From Karstenula rhodostoma CBS 690.94 (Eukaryota > Ascomycota > Dothideomycetes > Pleosporales > Didymosphaeriaceae), in NCBI GenBank assembly GCA_010093485.1, contig MU001504.1, forward strand, positions 1,297,305 through 1,361,304: 64,000 nt of DNA. Direction: 5' to 3'. Made by a program: the position numbers and the translations under genes. How positions within the stretch are numbered: the stretch's first letter is position 1; every line of letters starts with the position of its first letter. The notes below the pieces were generated by a model that worked only from the letters and a program-made list of their open reading frames with translations, did not search any database and was not told where the DNA came from. Of this stretch, positions 34,625 through 45,071 are shown one piece after another.

Positions 34625-37600
34625 AAAGCTCAGATGAAAGATAGGCGTAGAGTTAATACACGTGTCACAAGTGCAGATTGTACTATGAACCGGATGCCCC
34701 GCCAAAGTAGCATGGTCAGGCATCAGAACCAATGCAAGCATCACACCCTGCGCTAATGTACTTTGAGGCAATCTGTTCGAGTTCGACCGTAACTTCCACG
34801 GACAATGCTCGCTCAGGTGAGGCTTGCCAGAGTATCTAGAGTAGACTAGCGAGTCTCTTGACCGGAAACAGTTGCACAATCGCAAAGCGCAAAAGTCAAA
34901 TCGAACCACCGCAACATGCACAGCTCCACCATACCATGTTGAACTCTATCTCACGATCTCATTTCTTGTCCACACGGCTGGTACGCAGTAAGCCTCCTAA
35001 GGTAACCCTTCGGTGATCAGACGGCGACTTCTTGGAAGCCCATCCACTTCTCCGCACTCGAGCTCAGCAGCAGGCATGTCCATTTTGGGCGGTAGTGCGG
35101 GAATAAGGTGAGCAGGGTATCTATCTCGCCTGGGTTGGCCGACCTCAGGCACGTCGCAGAAACAGTAGCTAATCTTGATTCAACCTAGAGGCTTGCGAAT
35201 GCAGGGTCCACACGGTGGAGTGCCCAGCGCGTTAGCCCTGAGAAAAGACAACATGGTGGACATCTCGGTGGGCGACCAGGGCATGTTTGGTTGGAGGAGG
35301 AACATCCCGCGAGCCGCGAGACGCACACACTGCCCAAGTCACTCGAACGTTGTAGCGCCGCGGATGGTTTCGACGCTATAGCGGCACGCGCAAAGTCATA
35401 AGTTTACATACGTCGGCGACAGTTCGGAGCGGCACAGGATGGCTACGACTCGCGCTCAGGTGCGCGGTATGCCTCTGGCTTACGCAGAGAGGACTCGCAG
35501 TGCAGGAGAAGAAGGCCACGGGTGGCGAGCCGGCCATACTATACCTGGAAGTGCAACATGAGGCGCACCGAAACTATACAGGAAGGCGGATTTACCATTG
35601 GCGGCCCTACATACAACGGCAGTGAGGGGCTCCAGGGAGGGCGCACGGTGGCCGGACTCAGCCATTCACGCCGTTGCAACGACGATGGCGGTGAGGGTAG
35701 GTTCCGCGCAGCGAGCGTCGCCACGGGCGGAGTCAGATTCATCACACCGCGCATGCATCCGCTGGCATACACACCCGGAGAAGGTGAAGGGCATGGGAGG
35801 TACGCCACGCTGCAGGCGTAGCGACGGAGCACAACTTTGCTCACCACACATGGCCCGTCATTCGAGGAGGAGGTTGCCGTGGCTTGCAATATCGAGCTGC
35901 CTAACTGGAGTAGGGGTGGAAGAGCGGGAGATGCACAATGACGAGGGTCTCTACCGGCGCAACGGTTGGGCCCGTAGCGCTAGCGAGTTGGCATGTTGTG
36001 CTCATCCAATGGCGGATCAGCAGGAGAAGAGGGAGGCGCCAAGTCCTCCGCCGGCAGAAATGGGAGGGATGCCAGTGACGACATTTGCAACCTTTGGCCA
36101 GCAATGTCAGCAAGCAACGGACACTTTGGAGCCAGCGCGGACTCGATCTGACCGAGAGAATCGGAGGACTTGGGCACCGCCATCGTCGACGGTTGGAGTT
36201 GTGACAGACGGGAAAGAATTCGAGTCGACTGCGGGAGTAGTACCTTTACCCATGTCAGCTGGGCGTGTACCCACAGACAGCGCATCAACGCTGGTCCGCC
36301 GCCCGTGACCTGTACGTATAGCCAAGTTGACATCATGTTGTTTAGGGGCGGGCGGAATCCGTGCAACTTGAATGTGGAGCCAAGCCAGATTGGAGCGGAA
36401 TGGAGTTTTTCGCGAGAGCAGGTACCGCGACAGCCTTCCGCAGTGCGAGGGCGTTGGCGCAGGCACCATACTGGGTCCAGGACACCATGGCTCGTGACCA
36501 GGCATGAGGGCGACAATCTGGGTAAGCTAAACTGGCATGGCTTCAAAAAGCAAAGTGAAGGGCGATCAAACGCATGCCCATTGCTTGACAGCGCGCACAG
36601 GGCCAGTGTTCAGGGAGGGCTAATTTGAACGGCTCCAGTCCGACTCCAAGTCTGTTTTACGCACTTCACGCACAGCAGGCTGACCGAACGGACCGAATGC
36701 ACGCCCAAACGCGCAGCCTCAAGTGCCCGGTCAGACCGCCCGACCCCCTATCGGGGACTGCTCGTCCGAAGGCGTGTTGGTGGTCGGAGCACTGAGCACG
36801 CACACGACACCATCACGGCCGGCAGCTGGCTGGCGCAGGATCAGACAGCGAGCACGGTTGGCGTCCAAGCCATCCGCGGTGCGTCGGAGAATTGCACGTC
36901 GTCCCCAATGGCCTTGGCCACCCCCGATGCAGCCGCTTTGGGGCATGCGGCGGGCTCTGACACCGGATCCAGGAGAGGGCGCTAGGCCGCATGGGCTACC
37001 ATCGTATTCTTCGCGCAGCGCAAAGGGAAGGGCGTGTGCAGGGCCCATGGCGCGGCTGGCTCTGCGTGGTGGCGGCACGCCAAAACAAAGGCATCCCGCC
37101 CACCGTCGCGCCCGCGCGCTGATTGGCGGGCGCGCGCTGCCTCCCGTGCGATGATGATGATGGTGCTGCTTGTGCTGCTTGTGCTGCTTGTGCTGCTTGT
37201 GCCGGCGGGCGGAGAGACAGCGCCGAGGGCTGCCGGAGCTGCTCACGACTCGCAGGCTTGCGGCCGCGTTGCGCCTGCGCGTGCCCTCTGTCGGCGCCGT
37301 CTGCGTTAGCCGTGCGGAAGGCGAGCTGCCCGCGCCTCTGCACGCTGCCAGCCCCCGTAGTGGCTGCCAAGGTGCCATGCTAGATGCTAGATGCTAGGAC
37401 GGCGTCGGGCCAACACTAGGTCCGCCAGGTGAGCAGCCCAGCAGAGGCAGCGTTGTGCGTTGTGCTGGTGGTGGTGGTGCTGCTGCTGCTGGCGGTGCTG
37501 GTGGTGCTGCTGCTCCCCACACTGCCCGCCCGCCCGCACGCAGACGCACCCTCCCCTACCACCCACCGGCGCCCTAAAAGCAGCCGCCAAAAGGACGAGC

Positions 37601-38365
37601 TAGCGGCGCCAGCGTCTGCCCTGCACGCGCTGTCTGGGGTCCGTGGTGGCGCTTGAACCAGCCTGCCACTCTTGCCTTGGCTGCCAGCCTATGATGAAGT
37701 GCTGTGATCCACACGACGTAAACCAAACCAGCCGAACGAATTTAACACTCACCATTCTCCCAATTGCTGCCCGCTGATCACCATCGCTGCCTCCCAATGC
37801 TCTCTCCATTTTGACCAAGTCTCTGACTACTCCGCCGCCGCCAGTCAATCGATACTCAATCAGTCTGAACATCCTTTCTTCTTTGTTGCTGCTAGCCACC
37901 AACCCTACCGCCCTCCAGCATCAACCATCCCTCCTCGCGCGACCGTCGGACCGTCCCTGCGCCAGCTGTCGTCTGCCTCTCCACACGCTGCCCTACACCT
38001 GAAACGCGCGTGCGCCTGCTACTCCGTTATCCACCTCCGCCAGGGCCCAATCTTCGTAGCCCACAGCCACGGCACCTACTGTCGACCCGTCCTGCGATCG
38101 ACATACCAAAGCGTCCATCATTACTCCTCCCGGAAGGCCTCTACACGGGTGCCCCCAGTGTCAGACCAAGTTCAAAAGGTCCGCAGATCCCACCACAGCG
38201 TGCCACTGATCGTCCCTCCCCACGTTGCTTGACCCTCGAACCGTCGTGTTTCAGCTGCTGGACTCTCTGGGCTGCGTGCGTTCACGATAGCCTCTTTGTC
38301 TGTTTGTGCCCCCTCCATACCTCGCCTTTAAGATACTTCTCCCCGCGTCTGCAACCTCCCCCGTC
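34625..38365. other. gene-poor region with GC-rich low-complexity DNA
   Basis: About 3.7 kb. Open frames at 35.5-36.5 kb and 36.7-37.4 kb exist on both strands and come from base composition. Simple repeats: a CTGCTTGTG nonamer near 37160-37201, GGTGGT/CTGCTG triplets near 37466-37515, and ATGCTAG units near 37378-37397. The last 500 bp are C/T-rich, typical of a long fungal leader for the zinc-finger gene. No protein family recognised. Confidence 0.5.
37160..37201. repeat. 9-bp tandem repeat (TGCTTGTGC)
   Basis: About four perfect copies of a TGCTTGTGC unit within GC-rich DNA upstream of the zinc-finger gene. Confidence 0.8.
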
Positions 38366-39567
38366 ATGGCCATGGCAGTCGACAGTCGCCAACAGTCCCA
38401 ACTCAACGGGATGAGCTACGACCCTTTGCGTTACCCGCAGCCGCACTTCACCAACCCGTGGGTGTCGGCAGCGGGCCCCTCGCAGCAGCAACTGTATCAG
38501 ACCTCGATCGCACCCAATGTGTCGGCTGGCCTGGAGAACCACGCCTCGTCGCAGCCTCAAGCCATCCAGCGCCCGACCAGCATTGCCATTCCGTATCACG
38601 GTCTCCCGGTCACGGCACCATCTTTAGGATCAGGTATTGCTCTCCCGGATGGCTCGCTTCCAGCAGAAAACTTACTAGACATGTCGCAAGATCTACTATC
38701 GCGGAGTTACAACGGTGGCTATGGTACCACCACATCTGCTACTACAAACACGTACGCACCCACCTCGGCTCCTTATTCTCAAGTCGATTATGGAAACTCC
38801 GAAAGAGTCCCCTATGCATACTCGCAGGACACTGCCCGTCGTTCTTCTCATCCGTCAGTACCCTCAGCACCGTATCTTGACAGCGTCATGGAATTGCAAC
38901 GTCAACGCCAGAGTTCGTTAGTTGACTTTAGCAGTTTAAGCTCTCAACCGCCACGCAATAGCTTCAGCGATGCCCTCGATGCCAGTCGGGGTATGGTTTC
39001 CTTAAGCCAGTCTGATATCACCCCGAGGAATATCTACGGCACCCAAGGATCCAGCCGGAGCTCGACCGACTCGTACGGCTTTCCATCGACACACTCTGCG
39101 CACTCGTCCATCTCGGGGGCCAGCTACAATGGCACCAACTACTACGGCGGCGAGGGCTCTGTCACCGATTACAGCTCCGCATCCGAATCAGTCGACCTGA
39201 CGCATTCGCGGACCCTACCGCGACCGAGCGCGCTCATGGGAGCGAATATCCCTCCAGCACCGCAATCTATGATGGGTCAGTTCAGCTCAAAGGTCTCGTC
39301 AAGCTCGCAGAAGAAGCACAAGTGCAAGATTTGCGACAAGAGATTTACTCGCCCGAGCTCCCTCCAAACCCACATGTACAGCCATACCGGAGAGAAGCGT
39401 ACGTAATTATGTCTCGAGAAGATTGTGATTTTCGCTAACGAAGTTTAGCCTTTGCCTGCGAAGTCGAAGGGTGCGGTCGCCATTTCTCAGTTGTGTCCAA
39501 CTTGAGGCGGCACCGCAAGGTACATAAAGGCGAGGCCCAAGATCATCCCTCGCCCGATGACGCTTGA
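38366..39567 (+). CDS. C2H2 zinc-finger transcription factor
   Basis: Two exons, 38366-39398 and 39449-39567 (50-nt intron: GTACGT, branch GCTAAC, acceptor TTTAG), give 383 aa. Residues 1-320 are disordered, rich in Ser, Gln, Tyr and Pro, with repeated Ser/Tyr patches such as a presumptive activation or interaction region. Two adjacent fingers close the protein: finger 1 (CKICDKRFTRPSSLQTHMYSH, C-x2-C-x12-H-x3-H) and finger 2 (CEVEGC then RHFSVVSNLRRHRKVH, C-x4-C-x12-H-x3-H), joined by a TGEKPF linker. The intron cuts the linker, so the unspliced frame keeps only one finger. A short acidic tail follows. The target genes are unknown and no orthologue name is offered. The ATG at 38366 is followed by a second (MAMAV); the frame upstream is leader. 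Confidence 0.87.
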
Positions 39568-42356
39568 ACGTGTCGATCACCAAGTGATTGACATGCCGGT
39601 CCCACCATATGGACCCTTTCGGGTTTTACATCACTGTTTGTTAATCGCTTCGTTTGCTCTGTGCATTTGAGATATCCCACTGTCGCGATTTGGACAGCAC
39701 ATCTTAGTTTTCATCGGTTGGATGCTAGACGGGGTCTTCTTCACGACAAAAGAGACGAATTTCTTCTTTCGGTCGCTTCACCGCCCGGTTCGAGTCATCT
39801 ACTACCCCGACCTCCCGTGGCACTGCCCAAGGAGGTCACCACGGCGTTTATCACGGAGTTCTGGTTCGCGCGATTACCCCCTTCATGAGCGATTTTCGTC
39901 GTTCTCCTGTAAGAGTATGTGGGCTTGGGGTTATTTGTTTGCGCTTTTCGAGTTAGCATTTCCATACCTTTTCGGCTGCCATGTTGATTCAGACCCATGG
40001 TCTGTCGCATGTGCCACGATCATTCGCTACATACACCTTTAATGTTTTAGACTCTCGCTCGCACCGCCTCACCTATGTCATGACGCGGTTGCATGACCAT
40101 TGTACAGTACTACGGCTTGGGGGAACATCGGGAAAGCATCGAAACACCAACCATTGGCAGGGAGCCCGCCTCACAGAGGTTGTTGGAGGTAGCGCTATTC
40201 ACAAGAGAGGGGATGCCTGCGACTCGGTTGAGGCGAGCGAAAGCGGCGTGCAATATGACGCAGCGTCCCCGGGGACACGGACAGAATAGAATGGTTATGG
40301 TACACGTTAGCCGCGCCTTCGGAATGTGAACACCAGTGACAGCGCAATGTGTTTCGGCGGATTACGCCCGCGGCGGCAGCGTCATCGTCATCGTTTGTCG
40401 TGTGCAGCGACCATCAGACAGCCCTCGCGAAAGCAAAGACAGCGCAACAACAACGAGACAGGGTGTCAGCGGCGCCATTCGTCGAGGAAGTCTTCGATCC
40501 CGTGCGATGACGTACGAGGCGTCGCTAGGCTTGGACCCTGGATCGGTCAGACTAAGCCCACCTGGATGCTCGACCGGGGTGCGGGTGGGGAAGACGTTGT
40601 AACTTGGCGCGCCTGTTCTGTTGCGATGGGACGCCGAGGTACGTGCTGAGACACCTGCTCCGTTGTCTGTTTTACATGCACTCACGGCGGAAATGAAGCC
40701 TGCGGTACTGGTATGCTCTGTTCAGTCTTCAGTCGTCGAATAGCTAGTCTGTCTCACCCACTGCGTCGACTCCCTTCGCACACCATCACCGCCAGTCTTT
40801 TTCGGGCACGGCTTGCGCGCGCTTACGTCTGTTGCCGTGCGTCGGCTGGCGGGCCTGATGCGCCTTGTACAGTGTTCGTATCTCACGGCGGCTTGCTATT
40901 AGCAGCGCTCCCGGTCGCTGATTCAGGCGCCGGGCGCAAGGCTCGCTCGCGACGAGAGATGACGATGCCGTGGTTGCACGACGATGTCATCGCCATCCTT
41001 CAGGCTTCATGGCATCCTTTCACCGCATCGTCTCCAGCGGCTGACGAATACGTTCCCCCCCGGGGCCGTTCCCACCTCACCGCCATCAACCATACGATAT
41101 GCGAGAGCCATGTCCATAGCACTCTATCAACGGATGTTTCCCATCAAGCAAGCCATGGCTCGCAGTAAGCCCAACTCGCCACCCACCTTCGCCCTGCTCA
41201 AATCCAACGGCCCGGCATTCATCAATGCGCATGCTGCAATATGCGAGGATGCGAAGTTGCGATGCCGTGTCGTACGGGGGTCCGCATCCACCCCCTCCCC
41301 TCCCATCCCATCCCATCCCTCCCATCCCATCCCTCCCATCCCAATCAATCCTCCCTCTCCCTCTGGTTCGCCCTGCACCGTTCGCCAGTCGGCGCAGCCG
41401 GCGCCCGCAGCCCCCCCGCACGTACCTTCCACACCCGCTGCCGCTCGCATGCGCCCGGCGTCTCAGCTTGACGACCTGCGCAATATCGGACCCTGAATAA
41501 TCTCAAAGGCGTGCATGGCGTGTGGAAGCGGGTGTTGATGCTTCTGGAAAGCGAAGGTGATTGGGCTGGTGGTTCGAGGTGGTATCGTCACATGGATGTG
41601 CAGCGTTCATTCACTGGGTATGGGAGGATGGCCTAGTCAAGGTAGGTAGGTACTTTGGAGCGAGGCAAATGTAGTACAGACAGACAGACAGACTTGCATT
41701 AAGCGAAGTACACAGTGTAGCGGCTGAGGTTGGTGGAGGGGCAACGCGTGGACATCCCCACCGGCCCACACATTCACACTCTCCCAAGACATCCCGCTCC
41801 ATGCGCGCAGCGCAGACCGTACCAAAGCTTTCTTTTTTTGCACGGCGAGTAATCCCACCAGTCGCCCTGCAATTCTGCTTCCCGAGGCGGTGTTTCGATT
41901 GACCTCGAAAAAAATGGGGCGCGTTGCACCGGGTTGCCAACTCTATCTCGCATCGAGATGATGGCAGCGGATGCCCGTGACAGATACCCCGCCATAGTGG
42001 AGTCGATCTCATCTCGCGTGCGCCTCGCCTGCACCGCATCTCAACGCCATTGGAACATGCCGTGCGGAAGTCTATGTGGAGTACTCTACTTGTACATTAC
42101 GCTTTTCCCGCTTGCTTCGAGCGTGAGACAGAAACCAACGCTGGGACGCGTAATGCTTTCTAGTAACGATCTTTTTCCCTTCTAACGATGCTAGTTGTGG
42201 TATCTTAACCGCGGACTCCGAGGACCGCAAACGCCAACGCCTGTGCTAATGGAAACGACATCGGACCCGTGTGCGAGCGCAACCGAAGCTGTCCCGCGAG
42301 ACCATGATCTACTCTCCCGGCCATGTGCAGGATCGATCAGCAACACCTGGCTGCTT
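39568..42356. other. intergenic, no gene recognised
   Basis: About 2.8 kb between the zinc-finger stop and the EAF6 stop. It contains CCCATCC-type repeats near 41296-41346, a GTAG/GTAC run near 41640 and (ACAG)n near 41676-41692. Open frames at 40.7-41.5 kb are Ser/Pro/Arg-rich on both strands and are not supported as genes. Confidence 0.45.
41296..41346. repeat. CCCATCC tandem repeat
   Basis: Irregular tandem units of CCCATCC/CTCCCATC over about 50 bp. Confidence 0.75.
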
Positions 42357-43029
42357 CTAGCCGTCGAGGCTGTACGTAATCTTGTGGCGCTTGGCAGACT
42401 TTGGGTCGTCGTCGTCGGGCGCCTTCTTCTTCTTGCTGCCGCCGTTCCTGCTCGCGCCGTTGGACGTGGGCTGGCTGGACTCGCGCGTCGGGAACGACGA
42501 CGTCGGCGTCTGCCCGTGCGAGGGCGTCGTCTGCGCGGAACCGGGAGTTGAGGATTCCTAACGTCAAAGTATGAGTTATGTCTGACCAGCAGCAGCAGCG
42601 CGTAGGAAAAAGAGCCGCCACATACCCTCACGAAGGCGCTGGAGCTCCGGCTGAATATCCGGTCCGCTTCGCTGATCTGGGCTTTCCGTCGAGTCGCCGT
42701 GCCTGTCGAGCTGGCGGTGGATACAGCGGCCGCGCCCTTGATGTAATTGTCGAAGCCCTTGACGATGTTTCCGGCACTGGTCTCTTCGAGGTACTGGGTT
42801 TCGACGCGGAGGATGGTGGCTTCGAGTTGCTCCTGGAACAGACGTGTAAGTTTGCGGAAACAAGACGTCGGCGTCGGCGCCAGAGAGTACGTACCAGGTT
42901 GTGGTCTATGGCGCGCTTTTTCTGGAGAGACTCTCGTAGGTCGCGTCGCAGGCGTTCGTAGTAGGGCATGCCGCGCGACGCATCGGGCTGCGCGTTGCTG
43001 GCAGACGTCGGGGGCGCATTCTCCGCCAT
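42357..43029 (-). CDS. EAF6: Eaf6 subunit of NuA4 histone acetyltransferase
   Basis: Small chromatin factor that helps tether catalytic modules of the NuA4 (and, in some species, NuA3) acetyltransferase. Three exons on the minus strand, 43029-42895, 42832-42626, 42557-42357, give 180 aa, with introns of 62 and 68 nt, all phase 0. The conserved Eaf6 region covers about 20-115: a helical YERLRRDLRESLQKKRAIDHN segment joined by splicing to LEQLEATILRVETQYLEET, then GNIVKGFDNYIKG, and ISEADRIFSRSSS. The tail is Ser/Thr-rich with a basic KKKK patch and ends near KRHKITYSLDG. The ATG at 43029 is 369 bp from the divergent TFIIS start, so the two transcription-related genes share a promoter region. 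Confidence 0.93.
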
Positions 43030-43398
43030 GATGGCTCCGGGTTCGGTTTTGCTGCGGGCGGACGGTGGAGGAGGAGCGTTTTGAGTCGGGCTGTCGGTGT
43101 CGCTGGGTGTTTGTAAATGTTTCCCAGGCGGTCGCGACTTCCCTTGAGGTTCCAGTCCCACCAACCAACCAAAGCCTAGACCACGCTTGGCTAGCGCGCG
43201 TCTCTCTCCGCAAACGACAGCTCAAATGTTCGACTTCTTTCACGCCCGCTTTGCCTGCAAACCTCGCCTTTTCGTCCCCTGCGCGTGTCCGCTTGTACTA
43301 ACCCGCCCTTCGCTACATAAGCCCGTATCCGCCGCAGCTCTGCGCCGTCCTGCACGCGACCACCTGCCCCACATCCCTCGACATCACCGGTCGTAACC
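43030..43398. promoter_or_regulatory. bidirectional promoter, EAF6 / TFIIS
   Basis: 369 bp separates the two divergent start codons. The TFIIS side is C/T-rich (43200-43398). No canonical TATA box stands out, as is common in housekeeping fungal promoters. Confidence 0.6.
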
Positions 43399-44384
43399 AT
43401 GGATCACAAAGAAGTCGCGCTGCGCGGCAAGGCGATTAGCAAGGCCATCGAGGAGAAGCAACCCAGCTCGTCGATTTTGAAGCTGCTGAATGAGCTTAAA
43501 GACGGGATCAGGCCGACCGAGGATTTACTGCGTCAGACCAAGATTGGTGTTACGGTCAACAAGCTGCGCCAGCACGCCGACCCAACTGTCGCCTCGCTCG
43601 CCACCCGTATGGTTTCCAAGTGGAGGGAGGACGTCAAGAACAGCAAGGGGGTTGCCTCCCGACCGAAGCCTTCCAGCGCCTCAAACGGCACTTCGTCTCC
43701 CGCGCCCGTGCCCTCGAAGACTGCGTCACCAGCGCCTGCCGCCGCGCCTGCAGCAGCGAAGGCGAAGCACGGCGTTGCGCCCGAGAAGCGGAATTCCAAG
43801 ACGGACAACGTCAAGTACCAGGTCACAGGCGACGAGCAGCGCGATAACTGCGTCCGGCTGATGTACGACGGTCTGGCCTACATGAGCGATGAACGTATGT
43901 TTCCCCCAGGCGATCCCACTCGAACTCGAGACCTACGCTAACAAGACTTTCCACAGCTCCCGCCGACATCCTCACCACAGCCCGCGCCGTAGAAACCGCC
44001 GCATACGATGGCGCCGGCTCCCGCGTGAACGACGCCTACAAAGCAAAGATCAAGTCGCTCTTCTCCAACCTCAAGAACAAGTCCTCGGTCCACCTCCGCA
44101 AGCGCGTCCAATCCGGCGAGATAACCCCGAAGCGCTTCGCCACCATGACGCACGAGGAGATGAAGTCGGACGAGCGCAAGGCAGCCGACGAGAAGCTGGA
44201 AAAGGAAAACATGAACAACGCCATGGTCGCCCAGGTCGAGAAATCCATCTCCAAGGAATTCCAGTGCGGAAAGTGCAAGCAGCGCATGGTCAGCTACAGC
44301 CAGGCGCAAACCCGAAGTGCCGATGAACCGATGACGACGTTTTGTGAGTGCATGAATTGCGGAAACCGGTGGAAGTTTTCGTAG
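43399..44384 (+). CDS. DST1: transcription elongation factor TFIIS
   Basis: Rescues backtracked RNA polymerase II by stimulating its transcript cleavage. Exons 43399-43894 and 43957-44384 (62-nt intron, donor GTATGT, branch GCTAAC) give 307 aa. Residues 1-80 form the N-terminal LW/TFIIN bundle (LKLLNELKDGIRPTEDLLRQT, IGVTVNKLR). A Pro/Ala/Ser-rich linker follows, then the central domain at about 140-255 (DNCVRLMYDGLAYMSDE across the splice, KSLFSNLKNK). The C-terminal zinc ribbon has C-x2-C (CGKC) and C-x2-C (CMNC) pairs around the QTRSADEPMTTF loop, whose Asp-Glu acidic pair enters the polymerase active site. All key residues are present. Confidence 0.95.
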
Positions 44385-45071
44385 ACGATAACCCTTCATC
44401 GGAGCTCCAGGAGCGTGTTGTACGCGGGCTTGATACAGGGGCCTCTTTTTCAAGATGCGTTGTGCGGAGCGAATGGCGCAGAGGGAAGGCTGTTCATTGG
44501 AACTGGCGTTTTCAGGGCATGTGGGCGGTGTCTGGGGTCAGATGATCTTCGGATCTTGTATTTTTCTTCCGAGCGCAATCTGGGGTTGCGACGGGCGCCT
44601 CTGCGTGCCACCGACCTCCAGCAACAACTTATATCGTTCCAGAAGGTTTTGTAGGGGCTTGAGCCCGGTTTGGTCCCTCTGCGATGTCATCCGACTCGTC
44701 TTCCTCTGGCGGGCTTTGGCTTCGCGGGGAAACTTGGTTGAATAGTTTCAAAGAGCAGTTTGAGCGTGCCGGCGAGGTCTTTCGGCAAAGTCTATGTACG
44801 AACACGTAATATTACAGTACAATAATTTCAATGTCGGCTTGCAAAAGCGCGTGAAGTATCACATTTGATAATTTCAATGCATGTGATACGGTACAAGGCT
44901 AGAAGTTTTAGTATTACATTGCTGTAGTTACTCAAACTTTCGTCCGGCATTGTACAAGTCATCAAAGCACCCACAAGCACCACCACGAGCACAAACAACC
45001 AGCCATAACATCAAAATTTCATGCAGTGAATCCAACACCATGTCCGCATGCCAAGGCAAAAACCCCCAACC
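44385..45071. other. convergent 3' intergenic region
   Basis: Between the TFIIS (+) and UTP12 (-) stops. Holds an inverted repeat GTATCACAT (44856-44864) / ATGTGATAC (44881-44889) and a nearby direct repeat of ATAATTTCAATG (44822, 44869). The potential hairpin lies where both transcripts should end. Confidence 0.5.
44856..44889. repeat. perfect 9-bp inverted repeat between convergent genes
   Basis: Arms of 9 bp with a 16-nt loop in an AT-rich setting. It could form a hairpin in either 3' UTR. Fungal polymerase II termination does not generally need a hairpin, so a role is speculative. Confidence 0.55.

Noticed and set aside
35598..36308. 236-codon plus-strand frame
   Set aside because: No domain; overlapping frames are open on both strands, and composition is Arg/Ser/Ala/Thr-rich, as in random GC-rich sequence.
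36731..37378. 215-codon minus-strand frame with HKQ and His runs
   Set aside because: Caused by the TGCTTGTGC tandem repeat in GC-rich DNA; both strands are open and no domain is seen.
40713..41496. Overlapping Ser/Pro/Arg-rich frames
   Set aside because: Driven by CCCATCC repeats and local composition; no splice model gave a recognisable protein.
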